Assembly: GCF_027923385.1 (NCBI RefSeq)
Contig: NZ_BSEC01000001.1
Location: 1,252,501-1,316,500, forward strand
Direction: 5' to 3'
From: Methylocystis echinoides
Lineage (GTDB): Bacteria; Pseudomonadota; Alphaproteobacteria; Rhizobiales; Beijerinckiaceae
Length of the DNA: 64,000 bases
The position numbers and the translations under genes were made by a program. Position 1 is the first letter of the stretch. Each line of letters begins with the position of its first letter. Shown piece by piece: positions 1 to 9,057 of this stretch. Below the pieces are notes generated by a model, which searched no databases, was not told where the DNA came from, and saw only the letters and a list, made by a program, of their open reading frames with translations.

Positions 1-207
1 ATGATTGCGAGCATCGGCTGTCTGGGCGTCGCCGTAAAGACGATCCCCGCCGGCACGGCCTATGCGGTCTGGACAGGCGGCAGCATCGCCGCCGTGGCGA
101 TCGTGGGCGTGCTTCTCTTCCACGAACCGGCGACGCCGCTGCGGCTGGCGTCCGTCCTGCTGATCGTGGCCGGCATGGTGGGCCTGCGGCTGAGCGGGGT
201 GGAGTGA
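1..207 (+). CDS. SMR-family small multidrug/guanidinium exporter, C-terminal part (5' end outside window)
   Basis: The 68 residues match the C-terminal two thirds of a SugE/EmrE-type four-helix inner-membrane exporter of about 105 residues. Helix 3 carries GTAYAVWTG, and helix 4 ends the protein after a short polar loop (EPATPL). The methionine at position 1 is internal; the true start and helix 1, with its essential glutamate, lie upstream of the window. The GTAYAVWTG motif is typical of the SugE/Gdx branch, which exports guanidinium ions, but the fragment is too short to settle substrate. The next gene is a glycine amidinotransferase, which makes guanidino compounds; this is a suggestive neighbour but not proof of a shared role. 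Confidence 0.75.
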   Translation: MIASIGCLGVAVKTIPAGTAYAVWTGGSIAAVAIVGVLLFHEPATPLRLASVLLIVAGMVGLRLSGVE

Positions 208-277
208 TCGGGCGGCAGCCCGCTGATCCTCCCCGCGTCGCCTTTTCTCCGCGAACGCCGCAGGTTCATGAGCGACG

Positions 278-1390
278 CTAGAAGTAGCTCTCCAGCGTAC
301 CGCGCCGGCGCACGTCGAGCGTCGCGCAATGGAAGGCGCCGCCGAAGGCCGCGTAATGCAGGAAGGGAACGGGGATCGGCTCGAAGCCCCATTTCTCCAC
401 CTGGCGCATCATGTTGGTGTGATGCGGGTCGACGATCATCCGCTTCTCGTCGACCATCAGAATGTTCATGCTCAGCCATTTGCCGCACATGGACGTGATC
501 TTGAGAATGCGGTCGTCGATCGGGTCCGGATCGGGCGCGACCAGAATGTCCCATTTTTTCAGGACGTCGGGCAATTCGTCGGGGTTGATGTATTCCGGGT
601 TGATCAGCACCTTTCCGGGGCCGAGCGGCAGGATCGTGGTGTCGATGTGCATCGGATTGGGGCAGCGGCTCTTGATCTCATGGATGCGATAGCCTTCGCC
701 CAGATGTCGCCGCAGCCAGTCGACGCCCATCGCGTTCGTCACATTTGAGCGGGTGACGAAAATGTCCCGGCCGCAGCGGAAGAAGTCGGCGGCGTCGAAG
801 ACCGGCTCGAACTCCGTGAGAATGTAGCGGATCGGCTCGCCCTTCTCCGGAAGTTTGAAATTGGGGTCGAAGAGCTCGTCGGTGAGCTGCGGCTTGGGGG
901 CCGACGTCCAGCGCGCGCCGCGGCGGAAATAATCTTTCAGGATCGGGCGATAGGAGTGAGTCTCGAAATAGCGGCAGGGCCATGCCATGGGCGTTTCGAT
1001 GATCTCCTCGCCGATGACGAGCATGGAATCGCGCGGGCAGGAATTGCAGAAGCCGCGTGACGACCAGTCGGGCGTCGAGAATTTTGCCTTGTGATTATAG
1101 GCGTCCGGCCGCGTGACGGTGACGCCGAGCTGCTCGAGCACGCTGATGAAATTATCGAGCTCCTGCTGGGCGGGCTCGACCATGAATTTGGGGAATCGGA
1201 AGCCCGCAGCCAGCGCCTGCGCGCGCGCCGCCATGCCGGGAATGTTGCAGGTGACGACCGGATGGTCGGAGGGGATCGTCGAGCCTTCGAGGCGTCCGAC
1301 GATGATCTCCTCCAGAGGGTCCCACTCATTGTGGGAGCTGACCGGACACGCGGCGGTTTCGGAACCGCCCAATGGCGCATGCATGTTCAT
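278..1390 (-). CDS. Glycine amidinotransferase-like arginine:amine amidinotransferase
   Basis: This is a 370-residue protein of the AGAT/inosamine-phosphate amidinotransferase family, which moves the amidino group of arginine to an amine (glycine in the classic enzyme). The expected catalytic residues are visible: Asp199 in EPVFDAADFFRCGRDIF, His248 in NPMHIDTTILPL and Cys355 in GGAFHCATLDVRRRG, with family spacing. There is no signal peptide, so it is probably cytosolic. Bacterial members serve in toxin, antibiotic or osmolyte synthesis, so the acceptor cannot be read from sequence. No creatine or cylindrospermopsin-type pathway genes are near. It is divergent from rpmI, with 259 bases between. 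A second in-frame ATG lies two codons in, so the start is secure to within six bases. Confidence 0.9.
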   Translation of the reverse strand: MNMHAPLGGSETAACPVSSHNEWDPLEEIIVGRLEGSTIPSDHPVVTCNIPGMAARAQALAAGFRFPKFMVEPAQQELDNFISVLEQLGVTVTRPDAYNHKAKFSTPDWSSRGFCNSCPRDSMLVIGEEIIETPMAWPCRYFETHSYRPILKDYFRRGARWTSAPKPQLTDELFDPNFKLPEKGEPIRYILTEFEPVFDAADFFRCGRDIFVTRSNVTNAMGVDWLRRHLGEGYRIHEIKSRCPNPMHIDTTILPLGPGKVLINPEYINPDELPDVLKKWDILVAPDPDPIDDRILKITSMCGKWLSMNILMVDEKRMIVDPHHTNMMRQVEKWGFEPIPVPFLHYAAFGGAFHCATLDVRRRGTLESYF

Positions 1391-1484
1391 ATCAAAAAAT
1401 CCTTGTGGGACCCCGATTTCCGCCCGGTTTCCAGTTGTCCGGGCGGGCTTAATATGGCGGATGAACGGCGTCTGTCCATTGCCG

Positions 1485-1514
1485 CTTGCGTCCTCGACCG
1501 GTTTCGCTCTATAA
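1485..1514 (+). promoter_or_regulatory. Probable sigma-70-type promoter of rpmI-rplT
   Basis: CTTGCG (1485-1490) and CTATAA (1509-1514) are separated by 18 bases. They resemble the alphaproteobacterial housekeeping promoter pattern (CTTGAC, 17 bases, CTATAT). Transcription would begin near 1521, about 130 bases before rpmI and just ahead of the leader hairpin. This is inferred from sequence only. Confidence 0.45.
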
Positions 1515-1525
1515 GCCGTGCCTCT

Positions 1526-1566
1526 GAACCGCCCGGCCAGTGATGGGCTGCCGTGGCGGTTCTTTT
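1526..1566 (+). promoter_or_regulatory. Hairpin with T tail in the rpmI leader (possible attenuator)
   Basis: GAACCGCC (1526-1533) pairs perfectly with GGCGGTTC (1555-1562). An inner CGGC/GCCG stem lies inside it, and TTTT follows directly. This has the shape of an intrinsic terminator at the start of the predicted leader of a ribosomal-protein operon. L20-dependent leaders regulate rpmI-rplT in other bacteria, but this structure is not recognised as a named family. Confidence 0.45.
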
Positions 1567-1649
1567 CGCTCGCGCGAAAGGCGCCTCACGAGTCCGTCCG
1601 GACCGGAAGCGCCGCCAAGAACAACAGGGCCACGGCCCAGGAGAGCAAA

Positions 1650-1850
1650 ATGCCCAAGCTGAAGACAAAATCCGGCGCCAAGAAGCGCTTCAAGATCACC
1701 GGGACTGGCAAAGTGGTCTACGCCCATCAGGGCAAGCGCCACGGCATGATCAAGCGCACCAACAAGGCGATCAGAAACCTGCGCGGGACGAACGTTCTGT
1801 TCAAGACCGACGGCGACAACGTCAAGAAATACTTCCTGCCGAACGGCTAA
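1650..1850 (+). CDS. rpmI: 50S ribosomal protein L35
   Basis: This is a 66-residue L35 that begins [14 protein letters not shown] and is rich in lysine and arginine, of normal length for the family. The start at 1650 is chosen because it gives the universal MPKLKTKS N-terminus and sits behind an AGGAGAG ribosome binding site; the frame is open further upstream but that part is leader. It is followed 34 bases later by rplT, the usual L35-L20 pair. infC and pheST, frequent partners of this operon, are not adjacent, so the operon here appears to be just these two genes ending at a terminator near 2300. Confidence 0.97.
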   Translation: MPKLKTKSGAKKRFKITGTGKVVYAHQGKRHGMIKRTNKAIRNLRGTNVLFKTDGDNVKKYFLPNG

Positions 1851-1884
1851 TCGTCCCGACACAAGATTCTGAAGGAGTTTCGTC

Positions 1885-2250
1885 ATGGCTCGCGTGAAAC
1901 GGGGCGTTACGTCCCACGCCAAGCACAAGAAGACGCTGAAGGCCGCCAAGGGCTTCTACGGCCGCCGCAAGAATACGATCCGCACCGCCAAGGCCGCGGT
2001 CGACCGCTCGATGCAATATGCGACGCGCGACCGCAAGGCCAAGAAGCGCACCTTCCGCGCCTTGTGGATCCAGCGTCTCAACGCCGCCGTGCGCGAGCAC
2101 GGCCTGACCTATTCGCGCTTCATCGACGGTCTCGCCAAGGCGGGCGTCGGCGTCGACCGCAAGGTTCTGTCGCAGCTCGCCATCGAGCAGCCGCAAGCCT
2201 TTGCGGCGATCGTGGCGCAGGCCAAGGCCGCCCTGCCGGCCGCCGCGTAA
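1885..2250 (+). CDS. rplT: 50S ribosomal protein L20
   Basis: This 121-residue protein is a standard L20, which binds 23S rRNA directly and is needed early in large-subunit assembly. It starts [16 protein letters not shown] and carries the conserved GFYGRRKN and [11 protein letters not shown] stretches and the C-terminal YSRFIDGL segment. A short alanine-rich tail follows. A GAAGGAG ribosome binding site precedes the start. It is the second gene of the rpmI-rplT operon. In other bacteria L20 represses the operon by binding leader RNA; the hairpin upstream of rpmI is a candidate for similar control, unproven here. Confidence 0.97.
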   Translation: MARVKRGVTSHAKHKKTLKAAKGFYGRRKNTIRTAKAAVDRSMQYATRDRKAKKRTFRALWIQRLNAAVREHGLTYSRFIDGLAKAGVGVDRKVLSQLAIEQPQAFAAIVAQAKAALPAAA

Positions 2251-2277
2251 CAGTCTGAAAGACTGTTTGTTTTCAAA

Positions 2278-2307
2278 GCGTCCGCCGTCTCCGGCGGGCG
2301 CTTTTTT
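2278..2307 (+). terminator. Intrinsic terminator after rplT
   Basis: GCGTCCGCCG (2278-2287) pairs with CGGCGGGCGC (2292-2301) with one G-T wobble and a four-base loop. Six T residues follow. It lies 27 bases after the rplT stop codon. Confidence 0.85.
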
Positions 2308-2385
2308 GATTCATTCCAACTTTTGGCGGATCAAAAGAAGCGACTGGCGTGTTGCTCCTTTCCGAGAGGGGAAAGGAGTGACGTG

Positions 2386-2541
2386 ATGAAAGGCAAATCA
2401 AAAGGCGGCGGGATCGCCGCCGCGCTCGGCAAGCTGCTGGACGCCGTGCGCGAGACTCTCCCCGGTCCGGCCCCGGCCCCTGTTCTGAGACCCATACCGG
2501 TCCCGGCCCGCCGGCCACAGCGCCCCGCGCCGTGGCAATGA
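2386..2541 (+). CDS. Small hypothetical protein with Pro-rich tail
   Basis: This is a 51-residue open frame. A basic, glycine-rich start (MKGKSKGGG) leads to a short amphipathic stretch (AALGKLLDAVRETL) and then a proline/arginine-rich tail. An unusually good ribosome binding site (GAAAGGAG) sits seven bases before the ATG, which is the main reason to call it a gene. No family is recognised. It has no signal peptide or membrane segment. It lies alone between the rplT terminator and the hydrolase gene 28 bases downstream. Confidence 0.5.
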   Translation: MKGKSKGGGIAAALGKLLDAVRETLPGPAPAPVLRPIPVPARRPQRPAPWQ

Positions 2542-2569
2542 CGCAAGCCCCCTCGCGCCTGCGTCGTCC

Positions 2570-3523
2570 ATGCCCTATCTGCTGCCAGGATGGCGGTTAA
2601 AGGGGCGAGACACCACCCGAATGGCGACGCAGGCGCTACTGAATACACGCAGGCTCATCGGCGCGGCGCTCGAGCACGCGCCAGGGCTGGCGGTGAACGC
2701 CGCGGCCCGCTTTCAGCCGCACCGGCTGCTTCCCGGCCTCGCCTATGGCCCGGAGCCCCGACACCGCCTGGATGTTTACGTCCCGCGCGGGGGCGCGACG
2801 CCTTTCCCTGTGATCCTCTTCCTTTACGGCGGCTCCTGGTCCTCCGGGAACAAGGAAATCTACCGTTTTCTTGGCGCCGAGCTGGCCGCGCGCGGCTTTC
2901 TCGCGGTGATCCCGGATTATCGCGTCTATCCCGCGGCGCGCTATCCGGCCTTTGTCGCGGACGCCGCCGAGGCGCTGCGCTGGGCGACGGAACACGCCTT
3001 GCGTTTCAACGCCGACCCTGGCCGGGTCTTCGTCATGGGCCATTCGGCCGGCGCGCATATCGCCGCCATGCTCGCTTTCGAGCGCCGCTGGCTGGCGGCG
3101 GCGGGCGTTGGCCGCCTGTCCGGGGTGATCGGCCTCGCGGGCCCCTATGACTTCGAAATCGACACGGAGCTTCTGCACGGCGTCTTTGGCGGTCCCGAAA
3201 ACCGGCGGCGAAGCCAGCCGCTCGCGCATGTGACCGGCAATGGCCCGCCGATGCTGCTCGCCACCGGCGAGGCCGACACGACCGTGCTTCCGAGGCACAC
3301 GCGGACGCTTGCGGCGGCGATCCGCAGCGCCGGCGGGGAGGTCGAAACAATCTTCTACCCGCATATTGGCCATCGCGAGATCATCGGCGCCTTCTCGCCG
3401 CTGTTCCGCTTTCTCGCACCCGTGGCCGCGGACGTGTCGGCCTTCGTCTCGACGCGGCGCGCGCGCGCCGCTAACACTGTGGACGCGGACGGCAGTGGGC
3501 GGGGCTGGCATGAGCGGTTATGA
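2570..3523 (+). CDS. Alpha/beta hydrolase, carboxylesterase (BD-FAE/HSL-like)
   Basis: This 317-residue alpha/beta-hydrolase has the parts of an esterase: an oxyanion-hole motif related to HGGG (FLYGGSWSSG), the nucleophile elbow GHSAG, an acidic residue in ATGEADTTV and the catalytic histidine in YPHIGHREI. Such enzymes cut short-chain or aryl esters; the substrate is not predictable. The start is uncertain: an in-frame ATG at 2621 would remove 17 residues that are not part of the fold, and neither start has a strong ribosome binding site. Its last 14 bases overlap the start of lpdA, so the two are probably cotranscribed and translationally coupled, although the functional link is unclear. 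Confidence 0.85.
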   Translation: MPYLLPGWRLKGRDTTRMATQALLNTRRLIGAALEHAPGLAVNAAARFQPHRLLPGLAYGPEPRHRLDVYVPRGGATPFPVILFLYGGSWSSGNKEIYRFLGAELAARGFLAVIPDYRVYPAARYPAFVADAAEALRWATEHALRFNADPGRVFVMGHSAGAHIAAMLAFERRWLAAAGVGRLSGVIGLAGPYDFEIDTELLHGVFGGPENRRRSQPLAHVTGNGPPMLLATGEADTTVLPRHTRTLAAAIRSAGGEVETIFYPHIGHREIIGAFSPLFRFLAPVAADVSAFVSTRRARAANTVDADGSGRGWHERL

Positions 3524-4946
3524 CGTTCTCATTATCGGCGGCGGACCGGGCGGCTATGTCGCCGCGATCCGGGCGGCGCAACTCGGGCTGAAGACCGCCG
3601 TCGTCGAGCGCGAGCATCTCGGCGGCATCTGCCTCAACTGGGGCTGCATTCCCACCAAGGCGCTGTTGCGCTCGGCCGAAGTCTACCGGCTTGCGAAAGA
3701 GGGCGCGCAATTCGGCGTGACCGGCGGGGCGCCCGGCTTCGACGCCGCGCGCATCGTGGCGCGCTCGCGCGAGGCGGCGGCCCGGCTGAACGCCGGCGTC
3801 GGCTTTCTGCTCAAGAAGAACAAGATTGACGTGATCTGGGGCGAGGCGAAACTCTCCGGAAAGGGAGAGGTGACGGTTGCCGCGCCAACCAAGCCGCCTG
3901 TGACGCCGCAGCTCCCTGCGCCAAAAACGACGCTGGGCGCGGGTGTCTATCAGGCGAAGCACATCATCGTCGCGACGGGCGCGCGACCGCGCGTGCTGCC
4001 GGGGCTGGAGCCGGACGGGCGGCTTGTCTGGACTTATTTCGAGGCGCTGAAGCCGGAGCGGTTTCCCAAATCCCTGCTGGTCGTGGGCGGCGGGGCGATC
4101 GGCGTCGAATTCGCCTCCTTCTACCGCACCTTCGGCGTGGAGGTGACGCTGGTCGAGGCGCTGCCGCAAATCCTCGCGGCCGAAGACGCCGAGATCGCGG
4201 CGCTGGCGCGCAAGAGTTTTGAAAAGCAGGGGATCGTCATCCGCACCGCGACGACCGTCGCCGGGCTGGAGAAGAAGGCAGAAAGCGTCGTCGCGACGCT
4301 GAAAGGCGCCGATGGCGCGACGCAGACGCTGGAGGTCGAGCGGGTGCTGTCGGCGGCGGGCGTCGTGGCCAATGTCGAAAATCTCGGGCTGGAGGCGCTG
4401 GGCGTCGCGCTGGAGCGCGGCGTGGTGAAGATCGACGGACTCGGCCGCACCAGTGTCGCCGGGATTTACGCCATCGGCGATGTCGCCGGCGGCCCGATGC
4501 TGGCGCACAAGGCGGAGCATGAAGGGGTGATCTGCGTCGAGGGGATTGCGGGGTTGCATCCGCATCCGCTCGACAAGGGCCTCGTGCCGGGCTGCACCTA
4601 TTGCCATCCGCAGGTGGCCTCCGTCGGGCTGACGGAAGAAAAAGCGAAGGCGGCCGGATTCGAGATCAGGGTCGGGCGCTTTCCCTATCTCGCCAATGGC
4701 AAGGCCATCGCCCTCGGCGAGCCCGAGGGGCTGGTGAAGACGATCTTCGACAGGAAGACCGGCCGCCTGCTCGGCGCGCATCTCGTCGGCGCCGAGGCGA
4801 CGGAGCTCATTCAGGGCTTCGTCATCGCCATGAATCTGGAGACGACGGAGGAAGAGCTGATGCACACGATCTTCCCCCATCCGACGCTCTCCGAGACGAT
4901 GCATGAGAGCGTGCTCGACGCGTTCGGGCGGGCGATTCACTTGTGA
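3510..4946 (+). CDS. lpdA: Dihydrolipoyl dehydrogenase (E3)
   Basis: This 478-residue flavoprotein disulfide reductase reoxidises lipoyl groups of 2-oxoacid dehydrogenase complexes, passing electrons through FAD to NAD. It has the N-terminal FAD-binding GGGPGGYVAA, the redox-active pair in GGICLNWGCIPTK, the NAD-binding VVGGGAIGVEFASFY, a second FAD motif ending in YAIGDVAGG, and the C-terminal His-Glu dyad in FPHPTLSE. The start at 3510 gives the standard MSGYDVLIIGGG N-terminus. A loop rich in proline and lysine (about residues 128-145) is an insertion seen in some alphaproteobacterial E3 proteins. No pdhA, pdhB or sucB gene is adjacent, so its complex partner is encoded elsewhere. Confidence 0.95.
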   Translation: MSGYDVLIIGGGPGGYVAAIRAAQLGLKTAVVEREHLGGICLNWGCIPTKALLRSAEVYRLAKEGAQFGVTGGAPGFDAARIVARSREAAARLNAGVGFLLKKNKIDVIWGEAKLSGKGEVTVAAPTKPPVTPQLPAPKTTLGAGVYQAKHIIVATGARPRVLPGLEPDGRLVWTYFEALKPERFPKSLLVVGGGAIGVEFASFYRTFGVEVTLVEALPQILAAEDAEIAALARKSFEKQGIVIRTATTVAGLEKKAESVVATLKGADGATQTLEVERVLSAAGVVANVENLGLEALGVALERGVVKIDGLGRTSVAGIYAIGDVAGGPMLAHKAEHEGVICVEGIAGLHPHPLDKGLVPGCTYCHPQVASVGLTEEKAKAAGFEIRVGRFPYLANGKAIALGEPEGLVKTIFDRKTGRLLGAHLVGAEATELIQGFVIAMNLETTEEELMHTIFPHPTLSETMHESVLDAFGRAIHL

Positions 4947-4952
4947 GCGCTT

Positions 4953-4980
4953 CCCTCTCCCCGCGAATGCGGGGAGAGGG
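4953..4980. repeat. GC-rich palindrome after lpdA
   Basis: This perfect inverted repeat has 12-base arms (CCCTCTCCCCGC / GCGGGGAGAGGG) around a GAAT loop, six bases after the lpdA stop. It belongs to the CCCTCTCC-type palindromes scattered through this window. It has no T tract, so it is not a standard intrinsic terminator, though the hairpin could stabilise the 3' end of the transcript. Confidence 0.8.
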
Positions 4981-5049
4981 AGAAGAGGGGCGCTTGAACG
5001 TTGCCGGGACGGCTCTATCTCGAAAGCAATCTCAACAGGAGCCGCGCCC

Positions 5050-5598
5050 GTGCGTTTGACCCTTCTTGCCGCAACCGCCGCATTCTCTCTTTTCGCCACA
5101 ACGGCCTTCGCCATGCTCAAACCCGGCGACGCCGCGCCGGACTTTTCAGTCCTCGCGGCGCGGGGCGGCAAGGATTTCACCTTCTCGCTGAAGGACGCGC
5201 TGAAAAAGGGGCCGGTGGTTCTCTATTTTTATCCGAAATCCTTCACCAGCGTCTGCACCGAGGAGGCGCATGAATTCGCCGAGGCGATGGATCAGTTCGC
5301 CGCGATGAACGCTTCCGTCATCGGCGTGTCGGGCGACGGAATCGAGACGCAGCGCGAATTTTCAACCAAGGAATGCCGCGACAAGTTTCCCGTCGGCGCC
5401 GATCCGAAGTTCGAGGTGATCAAGGCGTACGACGCGTCGTTCAGCCTGCCGGTCGCCGGGCCGGTGTTTGCGAGTCGAATCTCTTATGTGATCTCGCCGG
5501 AGGGGAAGATTCTTTCGGCGGTTTCGGACTCCGGCGCGACGCGGCATATCGAGAATGCGCTAGAGACGGTGAGGAAGTGGAGGGGCGGGCAGAAATAA
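5050..5598 (+). CDS. Secreted peroxiredoxin (AhpC/TSA, BCP-like)
   Basis: This 182-residue thiol peroxidase carries an N-terminal signal peptide ending ATTAFA, so it probably works in the periplasm, which is less common for this family. The peroxidatic cysteine is in YPKSFTSVCTEEAHEF, matching the P-x3-T/S-x2-C pattern. A second cysteine in STKECRDKFP could resolve the disulfide. The start is a GTG at 5050 behind AGGAG; it gives a clean signal peptide, whereas longer in-frame versions do not. It reduces hydrogen peroxide or organic peroxides using a thiol donor that is not identified here. It stands alone, followed by a long repeat element. Confidence 0.88.
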   Translation: MRLTLLAATAAFSLFATTAFAMLKPGDAAPDFSVLAARGGKDFTFSLKDALKKGPVVLYFYPKSFTSVCTEEAHEFAEAMDQFAAMNASVIGVSGDGIETQREFSTKECRDKFPVGADPKFEVIKAYDASFSLPVAGPVFASRISYVISPEGKILSAVSDSGATRHIENALETVRKWRGGQK

Positions 5599-5625
5599 AA
5601 TTGCAGGGTAGCGGGCGCCCGACTG

Positions 5626-5778
5626 CCCCCTCCCCAACCCTCCCCCGCTGCGCGGGAGAGGGAGCAGATCGTGGCCTTCATCGAGGATGTCGGTCGCGAG
5701 GGTCCCCTCTCCCGCATAGCCCGTCTGTAAGACGGGCGTCTAAAGACGCCCTATGGCGGGGGAGGGACAGGGAGGGGG
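5626..5778. repeat. Palindromic repeat element, long copy 1
   Basis: About 153 bases are bounded by near-complementary ends (CCCCCTCCCCAACCCTCCC... and ...GGGAGGGACAGGGAGGGGG). Inside are a CCCGCTGCGCGGGAGAGGG hairpin, a 45-base spacer and a nested hairpin (AGCCCGTCT / AGACGGGCGT then GTCT / AGACGCCCT). A closely similar copy lies at 43448-43602 and a rearranged one inside pabC at 39950-40095. It fills the gap between the peroxiredoxin and aspS genes. Confidence 0.85.
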
Positions 5779-5807
5779 CGGCGCCGCCTCCGTCGCCCCG
5801 CCGCTGA

Positions 5808-7589
<1,782 letters not shown>

Positions 7590-7864
7590 GGGCCGCTTTC
7601 GGGGTTGGAAATCTCGGAAACGCCGGGAAGCCGGCGGCTGCGCGCCAAGAAGCGCAATGGCCTTGCCCCTGTCAAGCGACAGGTCGTCCCGGCAGCCGGC
7701 TTTGGCGCACGCCGTGAAGCGGCTTCGATCAGGGCTAGCGGTTCCGGCTCCCCGGCAAGCGCCCGGCTTTCCGTCACGCGGACGCGCCGGCGAAGCCGTG
7801 TATCCGCCCAGGCTATGCGCCCTGATCTCTGCCACGACGCCCGCTGGGCAGAGGGACCCCTGCC

Positions 7865-8206
7865 TCAGGCGGCGCTCTGCCGCGCCGCCTTGTCCAGCAC
7901 TTCTTCGCTCCACTGGTTGAGGCTCTTGCCTGCAAGCTCCGCGGCGAGCGCCGCTTTCGCGTGAACCTCAGGATCAACCCGCAGCATCAGCTTGCCCGAA
8001 AACGCCTTTTGAGGGCTTTTGCCAATTTTCGCACAGGCGGCGATATAATCGTCCACCGCCTCATGAAAGGCTGCCCGAAGGCCTTCCACATCGGTCGCAT
8101 GGAAGCTGACGCTGTCGGAAACGCCCAGAATTCGCCCGACGAAAATCCCGTCCTCGTCGTCGAATTCGATGTGAGCGGAATAGTTCTGGTAACGCATCCC
8201 GTTCAT
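7865..8206 (-). CDS. hicB: HicB-family antitoxin with C-terminal ribbon-helix-helix
   Basis: This 113-residue protein has an N-terminal HicB fold ([21 protein letters not shown], then an Asp-rich helix [16 protein letters not shown]) and a C-terminal CopG/Arc-like DNA-binding segment ([30 protein letters not shown]). HicB neutralises the HicA ribonuclease and represses its own operon. The start at 8206 is behind AGGAG and overlaps the stop of hicA by four bases (ATGA), so the toxin gene comes first and the two are translationally coupled. Related HicB-like proteins without toxin partners exist, but the partner is present here. Confidence 0.88.
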   Translation of the reverse strand: MNGMRYQNYSAHIEFDDEDGIFVGRILGVSDSVSFHATDVEGLRAAFHEAVDDYIAACAKIGKSPQKAFSGKLMLRVDPEVHAKAALAAELAGKSLNQWSEEVLDKAARQSAA

Positions 8207-8457
8207 GGGCGAACTCCTATTCTCTCGAGAAAGTCTCTGGCCTGCCGCACTTGATACCGTTTCGCTTCTTTCTCGGGATGAGGCCGGTGAAAGCTCTCGA
8301 TGTGGCCATGGTAAGCGAAAGAGACGCGAGAGCCGGAGCCCTCGACGACCTCGCAACCGACCGAAACCAGCAAGCTTTCAATTGCCAACCACTCGATGTT
8401 GGCGGGGGTCGGCGCGGCGAAGACGGCGGCGAGGGTCTTTTTCTGCTTGCTGTTCAT
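8203..8457 (-). CDS. hicA: HicA-family toxin (mRNA interferase), divergent form
   Basis: This 84-residue protein is encoded directly upstream of hicB with a four-base overlap. The fold matches the HicA double-stranded-RNA-binding-like toxin: an N-terminal helix (MNSKQKKTLAAVFA), a central IEWLAIESLLVSVGCEV segment, strand GSRVSFAYHGHIESFHRPHP and a C-terminal helix VRQARDFLERIGV. The usual G-S/T-H-H catalytic strand is altered: here GSRVSF, with histidines later in the strand. This form is a known larger subgroup of HicA, so activity is plausible but not certain. The start at 8457 is chosen because it gives the family N-terminus; the in-frame upstream extension is not conserved in type. Confidence 0.8.
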   Translation of the reverse strand: MNSKQKKTLAAVFAAPTPANIEWLAIESLLVSVGCEVVEGSGSRVSFAYHGHIESFHRPHPEKEAKRYQVRQARDFLERIGVRP

Positions 8458-8576
8458 GATAGCACTTAGGCTAATCCGTCCCAGAATGCAATCAGAAAGT
8501 GATATCATAAAACCAAGCCCGCGCGGCCCAGGATGAGGCGACGTTGCTCCCGGCCTCGAGCTTGAGGACCAGCGCT

Positions 8577-8588
8577 CCCCCCCCCCCC
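8577..8588. repeat. Homopolymer run of 12 cytosines
   Basis: Twelve consecutive C residues lie between the hicA start (8457) and the DUF1192 gene (8656-8844). Both neighbours are on the minus strand, so the tract is a G12 run about 120 bases upstream of hicA. Runs of this length are prone to slippage and to sequencing error. Confidence 0.9.
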
Positions 8589-8655
8589 TTTGCTTCATGG
8601 CGCGCAAGGGCCAGACAAGGCGGCTGCAAGCCGCCTTGTCGGGGCAAGAGACGAT

Positions 8656-8844
8656 CTATTTCCTGAAAAACGCCTCGGCGGCGGCGGTCGCGGCGCGTTT
8701 GGCGTCCCTCGCCGCCTCCAGCCGGGCGATCTCAGCCCTGAGCGCGGCAATTCTTGCCTCCAGCTCGGCTGCCGACAAAAGGTCGAGCGGCTGGCCGATT
8801 TCCAGGGCCGGGCGGGGGCGGGGCGCGTCGTCTTCCGTCGTCAT
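8656..8844 (-). CDS. DUF1192 family protein
   Basis: This is a 62-residue protein typical of the small DUF1192 family of Hyphomicrobiales. It has an acidic start (MTTEDDAPRPRPALEIGQPLD), the LSAAELEARIAALRAEIARLE coiled-coil segment, and a C-terminus ending AAEAFFRK. The function of the family is unknown; the charged heptad pattern suggests a helical protein that pairs with itself or another helix. It is divergent from ppdK, with 213 bases between them, and lies upstream of hicA on the same strand, separated from it by the poly-C tract. Confidence 0.85.
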   Translation of the reverse strand: MTTEDDAPRPRPALEIGQPLDLLSAAELEARIAALRAEIARLEAARDAKRAATAAAEAFFRK

Positions 8845-9057
8845 GGGCGTTTAACATGGGCGCTTGCGCCAACGCGCCCAGCGTGGCCCGGGGCGACAGC
8901 GAACGCCCATTTCGGGCGAACTCGGAACGCGCTGGCAGGCCCCTGAAAAAAGCGCCCTCGCCGCCACAATTGCCGCGCCTATCTGCTATTGTGCGCCCGC
9001 GAACCGGAACCGGGTTCCGCCGATGGGCTCATTCGGCGTGGCGGGAAGACAAAAGCA

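Noticed and set aside
4953..4980. CCCTCTCC-type palindromes as intrinsic terminators
   Set aside because: None is followed by a run of T residues; they are better described as repeats, though they may affect RNA 3' ends.
7590..7864. Possible extension of aspS or a small gene between aspS and hicB
   Set aside because: The frame is open but its composition is unlike any AspRS N-terminus; the M at 7589 gives the standard start and no separate gene with a ribosome binding site is seen.
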